A DNA stretch of 64,000 nucleotides from Saccharum officinarum (taxonomy: Eukaryota > Streptophyta > Magnoliopsida > Poales > Poaceae). The stretch spans positions 97,022,701 to 97,086,700 of the forward strand of contig CM036159.1 of the NCBI GenBank assembly GCA_020631735.1, given 5' to 3'. The position numbers and the translations under genes are program-made. Of the stretch, positions 23,466 to 35,586 are shown in pieces (positions within the stretch are counted from its first letter, which is position 1; the number at the start of each line of letters is the position of its first letter). Below the pieces are notes generated by a model. The model saw only the letters and a program-made list of their open reading frames with translations, did not search any database and was not told where the DNA came from.

Positions 23466-23480
23466 CGCCTTTCAAAATCT
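23466..23480. repeat. LINE target-site duplication, left copy
   Basis: CGCCTTTCAAAATCT here and at 30636-30650 flank the LINE. Joining the two sides reconstitutes one ARF-GEF exon. Confidence 0.85.
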
Positions 23481-23805
23481 TTTTTTTAAACTGTGGGATC
23501 TCCCCCATTTCCATTATCACCATAACGGAAATACAGATTTTTAGATAGTATCAGGAGAAACAAAGAAGATGCAGACAGCCACAGACATCGCTATGCGAAA
23601 ACTACCCTGACTATTTCCTAGGAAAGCATAACTAACCTGCACATCTGATTCAGATGTGAAACTACCACTATTAGTGACAGCTAACAAAAGAGGTAAACAG
23701 AAGAAAGGCCGAAGTGACAAGGCACCAAAATTATTTACAGACATCAGACAATCTGTCATTGATCGACAAAAAAACCCCAACCATATAGATCACCGATCAG
23801 TCCCT

Positions 23806-26800
23806 CTAATTGCGCAAGTCCTCATCCTCCATCTCTTGGTTCCCATTTGGCTTCTGTTTCTTGTTCAACAGCTTCAGGGCAATCTGTAGCATCAAATTGG
23901 CACCAGCAATCAACAACTCTTTGTCTCCCTCTAGAAATAAGTCTACCCAGTAACTAATGAGCGCACATGCATGGCATATGATGGAGATAGAATTTTGAAT
24001 CATTTTCCTTCAAAACATGTTCTATTCCTTGCTTTCCAAATAGCCCAACAGAATGCAGCAATTCCAGTAACATGAAATTTCCTACTATTAGGCAACCATT
24101 TCTCACACCATTGCCAGCATTGATGAAGAGAGTTTGGAATATCATCAGCCCTAATGCAAACTGCCATACTTGCCCACACTGCTCGGGCAGTACTACATTG
24201 GAACAACAAATGAGACACAGTTTCATCAGAAGGGAAAAAGTAACAGGTAGGATCACCAACCCATTTCCTTTTGATCATATTGTCTTTAGTTAAAATAGCA
24301 TTATTAGCTACCATCCACATAAAGATTTTTATCTTGGAAGGAATTTTTCCTTTCCAAATTATTCTTGCATATGGCCCAGACTCATTTGCAGTCACAGCGT
24401 TATAGACAGATTTGACCGAGAAAAGACCCTTGTTGCCAAATTTCCATGATATCATATCATCACCCTCACTCAAGACTATACTAGCCATTTTAGCTACAAT
24501 TTTATCCTAGCTTTCCTTCCAACCATCCACTAACCATCCAGTGAAGGTAATAGCATTAGTATTTGTTTTCACCACAGCAACAGATACATTCTGTTGCAAA
24601 CACATGGAAAATAGATCTGGAAGGAGACTAGACAAAGGTTGATCAAAAAGCCATTTATCTTTCTAGAACAGAGTGTTCTGCCCATTTCTAATTTTTGTCA
24701 TCCTCCCCAACAAATAAATGTCTTTGATTTTTAGCAGATCAGCCCAAATAGCAGAGTCAGTCTGCCTGTGTTTCATAGTACAGATTGAATCATTCCTTAA
24801 GTACTTAAACCTGACAATCTTTTGCCATAAACCATCCTCAACATCTAGCCTCCACCACCATTTACATAGAAGACTGATATTCATTTTCCTAATATCTTTA
24901 ATGCCTAACCCACCTTTTTTCTTGCTATTGTAAATTTTTGTCCACTTGATTAAATGATACTTCCTCTTAGTACTTCCTCCTTGCTAGAGAAAAATCCTTC
25001 TCATCTTATCCATCTTACTAACTATGGTTTTGGGCAGCAGATATATGGACATTTGGTAAATGGGGGCATTGCTGAGGCTGGAATTGATAAGAGTAGTTCT
25101 TACAACAATGGACATGTTCCCCCTTTCCATATGTCTAATCTCTTGTTGCTCTTTTCCAATATAGGAAGCCAATCAGCAACATGTAGCCTGCTTGGGCTGA
25201 CAGGCATACCAAGGTATTTGATTGGAAAGGTGCCAATTTGGCACTTAAAAAGCTCAGCATAAGTTGCAGTCAAATTGTCCTCATCATTTATAGTCATGAT
25301 TTCACTTTTATTGAAGTTAATCTTAAGTCCAGCCATAAGCTCAAACATATATAACAGCATCTTAAGAGTCCTAGCTTTCTCAAAATCATGTTTAAGGCAC
25401 ATAATAGTATCATCAGCATACTGTAGAATTGAAACTCCCTTATCAATGATATGTTCCATTAGACCACTTATAAGATTATTAGTTTGTGCTTTAAAGACCA
25501 TTCTAGATAAACCATCAGCTACAAAGTTGAAAAGTATGGGAGACAGAGGATCACCTTGCCTCACTCCTTTGTGACTTTTAATATATATGCCAATCATATT
25601 ATTCATTTTCACACTGACAGTCCCCCAGACACTACCTGCTTAATCCACCAGCACCATTTTGGGCAAAAACCTCTTGTAGCAAGGCACTCAAACAAAAATT
25701 TTCATTTGACCTTGTCATAGGCCTTTTCAAAGTCTAGTTTCAGAATAATACCAATTTGATTTTTCTTTTTTGTTTCATGCAACACTTCATGCAAAACTAT
25801 AATCCCACTCATAATGTTTCTACCCTTCATGAAGGCAGTCTGGTTGGTATGAATTAATCTTTTAGCAACTCTTTTAATTCTTAGAGTCAGAGTTTTGGTA
25901 ATGAGTTTGTATAGATAATTCATTAAACAAATGGGTATGTATTGTTGAATCTTGGTTGCCTCTGAGATTTTGGGCAACAGTGTGATAACTCCATAGTTGA
26001 TGCTGCTTATGTTGACCTTTTCATTATGGAAATCAGCAAACAATTGCATAATGTCTGCCTTCACTATATCCCAACATGATTGGTACAATTCAATAGGTAT
26101 TTTATCAGGACCAGCAGCCTTATTTTTCCATCAGAAAGAGAGCCTCTTTGATCTTTGATTTAGAGAAAGGTTTACATAGTTTATGATTTTCTTCATCAGA
26201 GACATGAGAAAGTTCATCCCACAAGCTTTGTTCAATATGGATGTCATGGTCTGTTTTAGGACCAAACAATTCAGTATAATATTCAGTAGCATGATTCAGA
26301 AGATTTTCATTTTCTTCAATTAACTCCCCATTTCTTTCAAGAGTAATCATAATGTTTTTTCTTTTTCTTCCATTAGCAATTTTGTGAAAATAGTTGGTAT
26401 TATTGTCACCTTTCAAAAGACACTGCTCATGACAACGACTACGCCAATAGGTTTCTTTTTGTTCTAGTAGATTCATAAAATCCTTATATAATTGTATTTT
26501 TTCAAGATTTGTTCAGAACCGAGGCAGTTCACCTCTTCAATCAAGATCAGCCAATTCATCACTAATGAAAGTTTTTTTCTTTCTTAACTCACCCTGCAGA
26601 TTGAAGCCTCAGCCCTTGAAGTACTGTTTCAGTATCTTCAACTTCTGTTGGATCTTGTCTAATGCAATTCCTGCTTTACAAGTTCTATTCCAAATTTTTT
26701 GGACAATTAGCATGAATTCTGGGTTAGTAAGCCAATTAAGATCAAACCTAAATTGCGAGTGCTTTAGATTTTGGCATGGTCCAGATGAGAGAATAAGAGG

Positions 26801-27470
26801 GTTGTGGTCAGATACTTCCATTAGAAGTTTTCTGACAAGAATATTTGGGAAGATATCCTCCCATTCTTTAGAGACTAGAATTCTATCCAGGTTTTTCAAG
26901 TATGAGATTTTCCTAAATGTTAGACCAAGTGTACATACCCCCAGACTTATTAATCTCTCTAAGCTCATGAAAGTCTATAAGGGTGTTAAAAAGATATGAG
27001 AATCTCTGAACTCCATTACCCCTATTCCTTTCTTTAGCAAACCTAATGATGTTGAAATCACCCCCAATAAGAATAAGGTCAGAGTTTCTTGAGCAGAAAG
27101 CAGAAATTTCAGATAAGAAGCTAAGCTTGTTTTCCTCTTGTGCAGCCCATACACAATCAATAAATTCCACTTAATTTTATTAATTTTGTCCCACAAATTC
27201 ATTTGCAGCATAAAGTCACCTTGATGGAAAGAACCCACGTCATAAAACTCTATTTTGATGCCAACCAAATTTCCACCAGACCTTCCTTTGGAAGGATTGG
27301 CTAGCCATAAATAATTTTTTGGTAGTCAAAATATTTAATGATTCTATCATCACAATCCTTAATCATTGTCTCTTGAAGACCAATGAAATAAAAAGAATAC
27401 TGATAAATGAGATTTTTCAAGAAAGAAGCAACTCCTTTTTTCTTAAGACCTCTACAGTTCTAAATTAGAC
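23806..27470 (-). pseudogene. LINE ORF2 (endonuclease and reverse transcriptase)
   Basis: Minus-strand ORF2 in pieces. The endonuclease region is about 26600-27470 (IGGDFNIIRF near 27060, SDHNPL near 26800). Reverse transcriptase covers about 25100-26090, with the catalytic YADD at about 25409-25420 and GVRQGDPLSPILFNF near 25530-25575. A zf-RVT domain lies at about 24090-24330. A 1-nt deletion near 24000 separates this from the terminal segment ending DEDLRN at 23806. It would perform target-primed reverse transcription; here it is disabled by stops and frameshifts. Confidence 0.85.
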
Positions 27471-27737
27471 CATTCATTGTTATTTTTTCTTTTTTTAGGA
27501 TTTTCGAGAGTTTTGGCCTTGGGAGGCCTCCCCCTCTTTTTGGGTAGGCCAGAATTTTTCTAGTCCTGCAGTTTATTTTTATTCATAGGAGAAATCTTGA
27601 TGTTTTCTTATTCCCTCTTCTTTTTCCTAGATTTGACTAGGATAAAATCCTGTCTTAGAGGTTTCCTCTTGCAACCATTCTAAATGCAATTGATCATCAT
27701 TCTTTTGAGGATTCTCAACTGATTCAGTTTAAGAATT

Positions 27738-30617
27738 CTACTTTATTTCATTTTCTTTGAGATATATTCTAGCAGATTCAAGAGTTTTTAGCAGATCAAA
27801 AGTGACAAAATCACCATTTTTAATATAAATACCCATGTCAGTAGAAATACTAACAATCTCTTCAATAGGTAAAACAGAAAAAGAATTTTCATTTGTTGAG
27901 TTACCTTCAAGGTTCCTTTTCTTAGCCAGCTTTTCAACCTTGTCCATGGTGTGCAGATTAGTATCTTTCTTGAGTCGATTAGATCTCCTCCTCTCATCTT
28001 GTTGAAGAGGTGTACCTTCACCGCCAGCTTCTGGTTTCTAGACCGGAGAGCTTGGGACATCACCCTTGTCCCTATCTTCCATCAAGTTTTTAAGAGAACG
28101 ATTATCATCTTCCATTTCAGCGCCAACACTTTCTTGAGTGTTGATAATGTTATCATCAGGAATGAAAATCTCAGGGGATAGCGAAGCAGCTCCTTCCACA
28201 GATGTTCCATTAGCCTTTTCAGTGGTAGTTTTGTTGGCAATAGCGTCAAACTGAATGAGATCCATAGATTTGCCAGGGAGACTGATCTTAGAAGTTGTTG
28301 TACTATGAATGGCTTTAGGGTCCATATCCATAATATTGTCATGGACAAACGAAACTTGCTTAGATGACTGCCCTTTCTCAATGTGCTTGGACTGATCATC
28401 ATCCATCCTAGTTAGCTTATGCACCTTGATAGTGAAAGAATCACTGTCTGAATCTGATGATTGCAGAGTGTCAGGTATGTGCACTTTTTCATTATCATTG
28501 TCATTCCTGTTACCTCTGTTGGCCTTCTGGGCGTCTATTACCATATCAGCTTTTGACTTTTTGGCAGGGTGTTGATCTTCATCACCAACCTTAATACCAC
28601 TCTTGAGGATTCTATCACCACCACCACTAGGAACCTCCCTTTCAAATCCAAAGTCAATAATATATAAGCCTAAAGTGCCTTCTGTAGTTTTAGGGACCTT
28701 TGTGACATCTCTACATGCAATCCTTAACCTCACATAATCATACCTATATCTTGACTCTTCATCCACCTCAATAACTTTGCCCACTAGACCTCCCACTTTA
28801 GCAAGGGTTTTGTATGATCTCTAATCAGTTGGTATTTTGCTAACTCTAAACCAGCTTGTTTGAAGAACCTCTTTAGCATCCATAACTGGGGACTAGGAAT
28901 CTATCTGAATTTGAGCCTCATTTCTCATGGTCAGATTCTTTAGAAAGCTCCACTGGTTGGCCATTTGTGCAGTAGGAAACCTTAACATGAGCTTCTCCTC
29001 AATAACAGGTCTTGCATTTCACCTCCAGGCATCAGCACCTATGAGGTTCATAAATTCCAACTCAATCTTCTTACGATTTACAAAACCACTAACAACAGAG
29101 ATGACATTAGTGCAAGCTCTTTCTTTGGCCACCCTAGGATCAATGCACTCCTCAATATAAAAGAAATTCTGATCTTCAACTTGTGCTGCGCATAATTCAG
29201 GTCCCACATTCCAAGGTATGCATCATTTGCAATCAAATGTGATGTGATTGGTGAGTCCACAAATTTCACAAGCATTCTTTCGACAATCTTTGGTTGCATG
29301 ATTGAACAAATTCACAAGCAAGCCTCTTATTTGCAGGAGCATGATGACTATCAGGAGTTGTGCGATTCGGATTACCTTCCTCTTGATGACTTGCCCCCTC
29401 CACAGCTGCATCCTTGGGACCCCACTTGGTCTGTTTCTCTTCTTTGTTCTTCTGCCCTTCCCACTTGGCATTGATCTGCTCTTGCTCGAGGGTTTGATCT
29501 TTAATCGCAACCTCTTCTTCAGGCTCAGGTCCCGTCGGATTAGGCCCATGGCCATCAGCATCCTTCCTCTCCCAAGTATTTTGCCTTGCTCCATTCCAAC
29601 CTCTACCCTGATCTTGGCTGAATCCTCCACGACGGCCTCCCCCACTGCCACCAAATTCACCACCACGATCTCCGTAGCCCCCGTGACAGCCTCCTCTGCC
29701 ACCGCCACGGTCATGGAAACCCCCATGGCGGCCTCCTCCACGCGGCCATCTGCACTTGGATGGTGGGTGCCAGCTCGGCCCGCACCACCATAGCGAAGGT
29801 TCTTGGTGCAGCGCCCTTCCATAAGTGCTTCACGAAGGTGGCTAGAGATGTGGAGGTGGGGATTGGGGGTTTAGGGTTTGGAATTATGACATCCACCAGA
29901 TCTCGACCGTCTCGGCCTGGGAAAAGGACAGGCGGACAATGCCCGACTCGGCGTCATCGTCTACCTCCCACTCGACCATGTCTCGATTGATGCCGTGTGT
30001 CCCCTAAGAGGGATGCGCCCCTAGGATCCTGGCACGATGCAAACTTTAGGTGGTGAGCGGAACCACTTTTCCTTCCAAAAATGCCCTCCAATGGAGAACA
30101 CTGAATCATGCAGAGGTCAACAAAGCCAGATTGGGGCGAATTTGATCTTTAGCGCCTCGTCTGCAGCCTCATCGAATGGAAATTCCTTCCTCTTAGTAGT
30201 GTACTTGAAGTTCCAATCAGTCGAATCAAATGGAGGACCAAATTTCTTCTTCTTCAAACTCTGACGAACGTCCTTCAAATTCGGGAAATCATGGGGTCTG
30301 AAAATTGACGGGGAAGAGGAGGAGTTCTTCATACCGCCACTAGCCTTTGGATCACCATGAATCCCGGCTAGAGGACGATGCGAGCCCGAAGAAGATGAAG
30401 TCTCAAAACTCGAATCCGCCTGCGGAACATTAACCTGCCTCCACGCATCTCGACGAGCAACCGCATCCTCCATTGGTTCATGAGGGGGAGGGGATGCCAG
30501 TAGAAGAGATGGGTCGCGAGGGGGTGGGCTCCTGTTGCCGCCATTGACGATCAGAAGAGATGGGTCGCAAGGTGGGGGCGGTGATGGCGTAGGCGCTATG
30601 GGAGAGAGACGAACCAT
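27738..30617 (-). pseudogene. LINE ORF1 (nucleic-acid-binding, CCHC)
   Basis: Minus-strand ORF1, starting at ATG 30617 (MVRLSPIAPTPS), is fragmented. It includes a proline-rich N-terminal part, a CCHC knuckle CEICGLTNHITFDC at about 29223-29265, a conserved segment near 28700-28796 (GKVIEVDEESRYRYDYVRLR) and a long acidic/serine-rich tail. It would bind the element RNA. Frameshifts near 30117, 29223 and 28038 break it. Confidence 0.75.
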
Positions 30618-30635
30618 GTTCTAACACACCAACTC

Positions 30636-30825
30636 CGCCTTTCAAAATCTGCCCGTAAAAAGAAACTAGCTTCCCTTCTGCTAGGTACTTGATCTTTTTC
30701 TGGTCCTCAGATTTCACATTCAGACCATTTGTTTCCTCAGCGGAGTCCTTTTCGTCCTGCTCTACTGTTGATTTATGGGGGATATCTAAATAAATAATTT
30801 TTTGTTCTAGCTAGTTATTGGAGAT
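30636..30825 (-). pseudogene. BIG-type ARF-GEF exon, upstream part
   Basis: Minus-strand coding sequence STVEQDEKDSAEETNGLN followed by KKIKYLAEGKLVSFYGQILK runs up to the LINE insertion point. It joins the exon at 23384-23480 when the LINE and one target duplication are removed. Its own upstream border is unclear; a MITE-like segment begins at about 30838 and no further ARF-GEF exon follows. The window therefore holds only the 3'-terminal part of the gene. Confidence 0.68.
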
Positions 30826-30837
30826 GTTTGAGCTTTG

Positions 30838-31024
30838 TAAGGACTCGTTTGGCTCGGTTCCGCATGGCTCCGGCTCCGCCTGTCCACGTCTATGCATCAC
30901 TGTGTGGTCCTGTAGCAGATTGTGCAGACCGTAAGGAGCCGGAGGAGTCAGGGATTGGGGTCTCAGGCAGCTCCTCTACCGTACTGCTACAGCAGGAGCC
31001 GCGGGAGCCTCTAAACAGGCCCTA
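30838..31024. mobile_element. short MITE-like segment
   Basis: It starts AAGGACTCGTTTGGCTCGG and ends GGGAGCCTCTAAACAGGCCCTA. The ends are only weakly inverted (CGTTTGGCTC versus GAGCCTCTAAACAGG), but the GC-rich interior with repeated GGAGCC resembles grass MITEs near genes. Confidence 0.45.
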
Positions 31025-31758
31025 AAATATCGCTGACTGTTGGAGCTGACGTGTACAGCGGAGAGGGCGAGGCCATGCGTTTCTGGTGGGCCGACCGACA
31101 GACGGGGAGTGTGGAACAAGGACCGACGACGCTGTGTTTGGAATTGTTGGCATCAATGGCGTCGTCGTCTTGTGTGTGTCACCGCCGACCAACGAACAAC
31201 CACCAACCTACTCAATTGACGTGTGCAATTTAAGGATAGAGTAAATGCGGTCCAAGCATGGCCATCACGCCGGCGCCGGCCATAATCACGACGGCCGTTA
31301 ACGGTAAGTAAAACAATCGCCCATCGCCGTCGTCGTCTCTTCCTGAGTTGTTCCGGATCGATCATGCATGTACTACTACTGCTGTGCTAGTAGTACTGTG
31401 CTGTCGTGCTGCTACCACCGGTGAAAACAGCTAGCGACGATGTGCATGTGAGGCCGGTGAAGAAAAGAGCATCATCGTTGTGCAGTGGCAGTGCAATGGA
31501 TTATTGGATCGGACGACCACTACCCTGCATTTACGCGGTCAAGTTCGTGAAGGATACCTTCCTCTACTGCAGATTACGGCCTGTACTGCACACTCGTTAA
31601 TGCAGTGTCTGTTGGATCGATGCCAATAACTGTTGCCGGTATCTCTTGCTCCGTTACTGAGCCGGCATCATACTACGTGTCGCGCGTGTCCCTGCCACCC
31701 GCCCGCCCGGCGCCCGACGCGATCGATCCGTCACTCACAGAACGAAAAGGCCGGCCGG

Positions 31759-31766
31759 CTATAAAT
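31759..31766 (+). promoter_or_regulatory. TATA box of the lipid transfer protein gene
   Basis: CTATAAAT lies about 65 bp before the start codon. It includes an ATG inside the TATA region that lies upstream of any likely transcription start, which is why the start at 31831 is preferred over an in-frame ATG at 31765. Confidence 0.75.
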
Positions 31767-31830
31767 GAGCGACAAGGCGAGCCGGGCCTCTTCATCACAA
31801 ACGCCACCCACTCGATCGATCGACGATAAC

Positions 31831-32130
31831 ATGGCGAAGCAGCAGCAGCAGCAGCACGGCATGGCGATGGCGCTGCTGGTGGTGGCGCTGCTACTGGCCG
31901 CGGCGGCGGAGACGGCGTCGGCGGCTTCGTGCAACGCCGGGCAGCTGGCGGTGTGCGCGGCGGCGATCACGTCCGGCGCGAAGCCCTCCGCGGCGTGCTG
32001 CTCCAACCTCAAGGCGCAGCAGGGGTGCTTCTGCCAGTTCGCCAAGAACCCCACCTACGGGAGGTACATCAACAGCCCCAACGCGCGCAAGACCGTCGCC
32101 TCCTGCGGCGTCTCCCTGCCGCGCTGCTAA
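31831..32130 (+). CDS. type-2 non-specific lipid transfer protein (nsLTP2), complete
   Basis: A 99-residue intronless precursor of a secreted lipid-binding protein, of the kind that shuttles fatty acids and phospholipids in the apoplast and contributes to cuticle formation and defence. Residues 1 to about 30 form a signal peptide with a long Ala/Leu core. The mature part has the exact type-2 eight-cysteine pattern C-X7-C-X13-CC-X8-CXC-X23-C-X6-C, giving four disulfides, with the family's Phe in the CXC position. The mature length of about 68 residues is typical. A TATA box precedes it and an AATAAA lies at about 32303. A truncated duplicate with the same promoter lies at 38700-39445. The coding region is GC-rich, as is common for short secreted grass genes. 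Confidence 0.95.
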   Translation: MAKQQQQQHGMAMALLVVALLLAAAAETASAASCNAGQLAVCAAAITSGAKPSAACCSNLKAQQGCFCQFAKNPTYGRYINSPNARKTVASCGVSLPRC

Positions 32131-32213
32131 ATTTAAGCGAGCCGCCCCGCCACCGCCAGCAGGTCTCCGTCTCATCAGCTGTATGTGTCGCGTCTCTCTA
32201 TCTCTAGTCGCCC

Positions 32214-32244
32214 GTGTCGTGTCGTGTCGTGTCGTGTCGTGCTG
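32214..32244. repeat. GTGTC microsatellite in the nsLTP2 3' UTR
   Basis: Five to six copies of the pentamer GTGTC lie in the probable 3' untranslated region, ahead of an AATAAA signal near 32303. Confidence 0.85.
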
Positions 32245-32399
32245 TCGTGTACTACGCGGCTGCTGCCAGCGCCGCTCTCTCGAGCTACATATATACGAGG
32301 AATAAAGGATGGGTTGGTTATTCGTCCATGCACTTTGGCGTCTGGCTGCTCCGATCCCTGCTTTACGTGTAACGTGTGTCAATCGATATATTACTAGAA

Positions 32400-35300
32400 A
32401 GACCGCGCGTCCTTTGTATCGGCTTGTGCAGTAGCTTTTTTTTTTGTCCTTTTATATTGACATTCTTGTCTTTTTTGTTTTTTGTGTAATTTGAGAATAT
32501 TAAGTACGTGGCTCTAGCAAAAGGAATATGATAATATTAATACAAGTGAGATTTAGCTTATGTAGTATGTTTTTTTATTTGAAATTTTAAGTAAATTAAT
32601 AGCATACAAACTTGTATCTTTCTTTTGACTCGAGGGTTGGTCAGTTTGACCATTTGCTTTAGAAGTAGAACTCTTTGAAGGATTATAGCTTTGGAGTGAG
32701 CGTTTACTTGGTAATGTTATTGAGATGATTCTAGTGATGCTATATTCCCTTATATGGAGTGGCTGAAGATAAATAGAAATTTATTGTTTGTGCATTGAAA
32801 AATTAATATTTGTAGGTAACTTGTTTTATCTTTTTGATGGTGTTCATCGAAATGATATGAAGTTGAATTGCAAAAGGTTTATTGATGTTTTGAGTACATT
32901 ATAGCATAGAGGCAAACAATCTTTTTTTTAGGAAATAGAAAATATGTATCGTCATCGTTGAATCTGCCTAATCAGTAAAATGTATCATTTAATTTTTTTT
33001 GTCCGTTAGTTGTATTTTCTATTTTAAAAATTGACATGTTTTTAAAAATTTTCTAGATTATCATTAGCTTTTGTTTGTAGGTACGAAACTTTTAGCTTGA
33101 CAGGATTGACCAGTTTTTTTTGACAAATAAGTAGTAGCTGATCCAACGGTGGAGGATTTCCTGTTAACGTGTCCTTTTTTTCGAAAGCGTGCAATGCACG
33201 TGTTTCACTAAGTGGAAGTGAAAAGTTTTACATGCTCCAAGGAGTGTCACGGCGAGGAGCCATACACGCCTTGGAGGAACACTTAACACAAATCACCAAC
33301 TGTTAACGTGTCCTGATCTGCCGGTCGGAGAAGTTGTTATCGCAATAAATTATGTGATAGCAAAAGGTAAATCTTTAACCCAACATTTGCTATAAATACA
33401 TGGCCATTTTAAGTTTTCATATAACATAATAACATTATACAAAGGTGGTGAAACTACATTTTATATTTTTGGCAAGAGAATAAGCTGGAGCTGATGGTGC
33501 GGATAACAGTGCAGCACATGAAGTTCACGTGTACTATGCTGTGAACTCAGTCCATGAACTGTGGACCGGAGAGGAGCTGTGAGAACGGTGTACGATGAAC
33601 CGTGTCCGTGACAAAGGTGTATTTGGAGTGTATTTCTGGATTTGTTTTTTAAAGGAAAACGGCCATAATACAAGCATGACGTCGGAGATGATGTCAACAA
33701 GATAATAAGAGAAAGTTGGGCACACACGGCCGGGCTGCTAGCTCTGCTTGCTCGCCGGTGTCACGCGTTTGCACGCGCGTGCGTGCGCCATGGCTTGGCA
33801 CGACGGAGCAATCGTCGGCGCTACTCGGACCTCGAGCTACAGGGCGCGGCGGCTGGTGAGAAGGAATGGAGAAGGCGGAGGAGCTCACCGCGATTCCGAT
33901 GCGGGGCTTCTCGGCGTCGATTACTGCACAGAGAGGTAGGGAGCCGAGGCGAGGCGGATGGCTGCCGTCGGGACCTCCGGCGACCACGGATTCCGCACAG
34001 ACGGCCTCGGATTCCTGCAACGGAGGAATCCTAGAAAAACTTGTATTCTATTTTTGACCCGCCTTCTTCTTCCTGAACGCGGACAGAGCAGAGGAACCGG
34101 TCGTCTGTGGCGTTTTCGACCAGGCGGAGGCAAGGCCGGCGGTGAGCAGCGGCGCTAGGGCACGCCTGGGCCAGTGCAGACCCGCTGGTGACCGAGTCCT
34201 GGGACGGCCGGTGGCGAGGTGGCCATGCGCGTAGGCGGTGGTACCTGCTGCAGCTGCCGCTGCTGTCCTCCACCCCGGAACATGCCGGTCGGGGCGTGCG
34301 GGGGCGCTGATCGGGACGTGCGCGGGGTGGCGGGGCCCGGAGAAACGGTCACGGCGGCAGTGGATGGCCGGCCGGCGAGCTGCGCCGGGCACATGCGGTT
34401 GCAGGGCTGGTCGCTGCTCGACGGGAGGCGGGCCGTGGCATGTCCGCCACGCGCGTCGGCGCTGCGGCAGCGGCTCAGCACGGCTGCACGGCGGCGGCGG
34501 GGTCGGCGAGAGTGAGGCGGGGGAGGTTCGAACGCCGCGTCCACGACGCGGGGGATAACTGGACACGGCCACGTTTGGGATGAATGAAACGAAGGCTCTC
34601 GAAACGTTTTGAACCGCCCGAGGAATTGCAGGACACGTGGCAGGAGAATAAGCAGGATCGGATGGTGCGGATTTTGTTAATGTAAGAAGAGAATAAGCAG
34701 GATCGGATGGTGCGGATTTCGTTAATGTCAGGTATATAGGCCTATTTTGTCACGACTCAGTGAAACAGGTTTTTTTCTTCAGGTTCACAAATAGCTTTAC
34801 CGTTAAAGTTAATTAAAATTGTTTTAATGAATTGTTTGGCAAAACAACTTTATACAGAGATCCTTTAAAATATGATCTCAAAGAATCTGACGCATGACCC
34901 ATCATAGCAAGTTAAAGCTAGAATGCTGAAATTTGTCTTACGCTTAAAATGTTGTAAGAGAAAAACATTGTTTCATGACTGAAAAGTAGCTAAAGCAAAC
35001 AGCTTCAACCCACACAAATCCCTTATCAGAGCATGTTTTTAAAAATATTTGTTTGGCACGAAACAAATTCAAAACGGTTCGTGCAATCCGGAGTTGATGT
35101 CGTTCACTATTCATGTATGCGTAAGTATATGACACATACAAATGGATTGATGAGATGACTGCATGGCCATACGATCGAGTTTATTTGCGTTCCTCACCAC
35201 TGGACCGGTTAATTAGCCCGCCGTTTGTTTAATGCAATAATAATAGTACGTGCGTGGCATTTTATTTAATTTCCCACGTGTGCAACAACAACTAAACTAC
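32400..35300. other. intergenic region, no recognised gene
   Basis: From 32400 to 33720 the sequence is AT-rich with no supported ORF. From 33720 to 34600 it is GC-rich; overlapping ORFs on both strands (for example 34048-34572 minus) are low-complexity Pro/Ala/Arg sequences without family features, so I regard them as composition artefacts. A 46-bp direct repeat lies at 34643-34733. Confidence 0.5.
34643..34733. repeat. two tandem copies of a 46-bp unit
   Basis: GAGAATAAGCAGGATCGGAT and the following sequence through GTTAATGT is repeated with a 46-bp period (starts at 34643 and 34689), with only one or two differences. Confidence 0.9.
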
Positions 35301-35309
35301 AACCTCTCT

Positions 35310-35586
35310 GCGGCTCTGTCCCAAATAAATTAGCTCATAGGGCTATATTACTAAGTTAAAATTTGCGAGTTTGACTGAATCTATATAAAATAATATCAAA
35401 TTTTAATGAGGACACAAAATTAGTATCATTAGATATACCATGCATGAAATATATAGTGTTATAGGTATTGATATTAAAATTCTTATAAAGTTAATTAAGT
35501 TTATAAAAGATTAGCTTATAACAACTCTAGTTAATTTGCTTAGGGATGAAAAGTTGATCTATTTATTTAGAAACTGAGGGAGTATC
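35310..35586. mobile_element. Stowaway-like MITE
   Basis: An AT-rich segment with ends resembling the Stowaway consensus: CTCTGTCCCAAATAAATTAG on the left and AGAAACTGAGGGAGTAT on the right, about 275 bp. Confidence 0.6.

Larger units (their letters stand above)
22713..23480 (-). pseudogene. BIG-type ARF-GEF gene, last exons
   Basis: Minus-strand exons form the C-terminus of a brefeldin A-inhibited guanine-nucleotide exchange factor (BIG family), which activates ARF GTPases in vesicle trafficking at the Golgi/TGN. Exons: 23384-23480 (ADIHR then, one frame over, LDLRALVIVM, donor GTAGTT), 22866-22963 (VLKGMCIMDAQIFKRHLKEF) and 22713-22775 (MDVRGALGDLFSKQLTPLMP, stop). Acceptors and donors are intact. 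The first exon carries a frameshift and an in-frame TAG. A MITE (23006-23348) sits in the intron, and a LINE interrupts the exon at 23480. No Sec7 catalytic domain is present. Confidence 0.72.
23481..30635 (-). mobile_element. L1-type LINE retrotransposon (about 7.15 kb)
   Basis: A minus-strand non-LTR element has ORF1 (zinc-knuckle protein), ORF2 (apurinic endonuclease, reverse transcriptase, zf-RVT) and a short 3' poly(A), seen on the plus strand as a T run at about 23479-23487. It is flanked by 15-bp duplications CGCCTTTCAAAATCT. The 5' border lies only about 18 bp before the ORF1 ATG (30617). Multiple frameshifts and stops in both ORFs make it inactive, but its structure is close to full length. 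It inserted in an exon of an ARF-GEF gene fragment. Confidence 0.88.

Noticed and set aside
31765..31830. Upstream in-frame start for nsLTP2 at 31765
   Set aside because: This ATG is within the TATA-box region, upstream of any likely transcription start, and would place a charged extension before the signal peptide.
34048..34572. 174-residue minus-strand ORF (and the overlapping plus-strand ORFs)
   Set aside because: High-GC composition keeps several frames open; the proteins are low-complexity with no recognisable domain or splice context.
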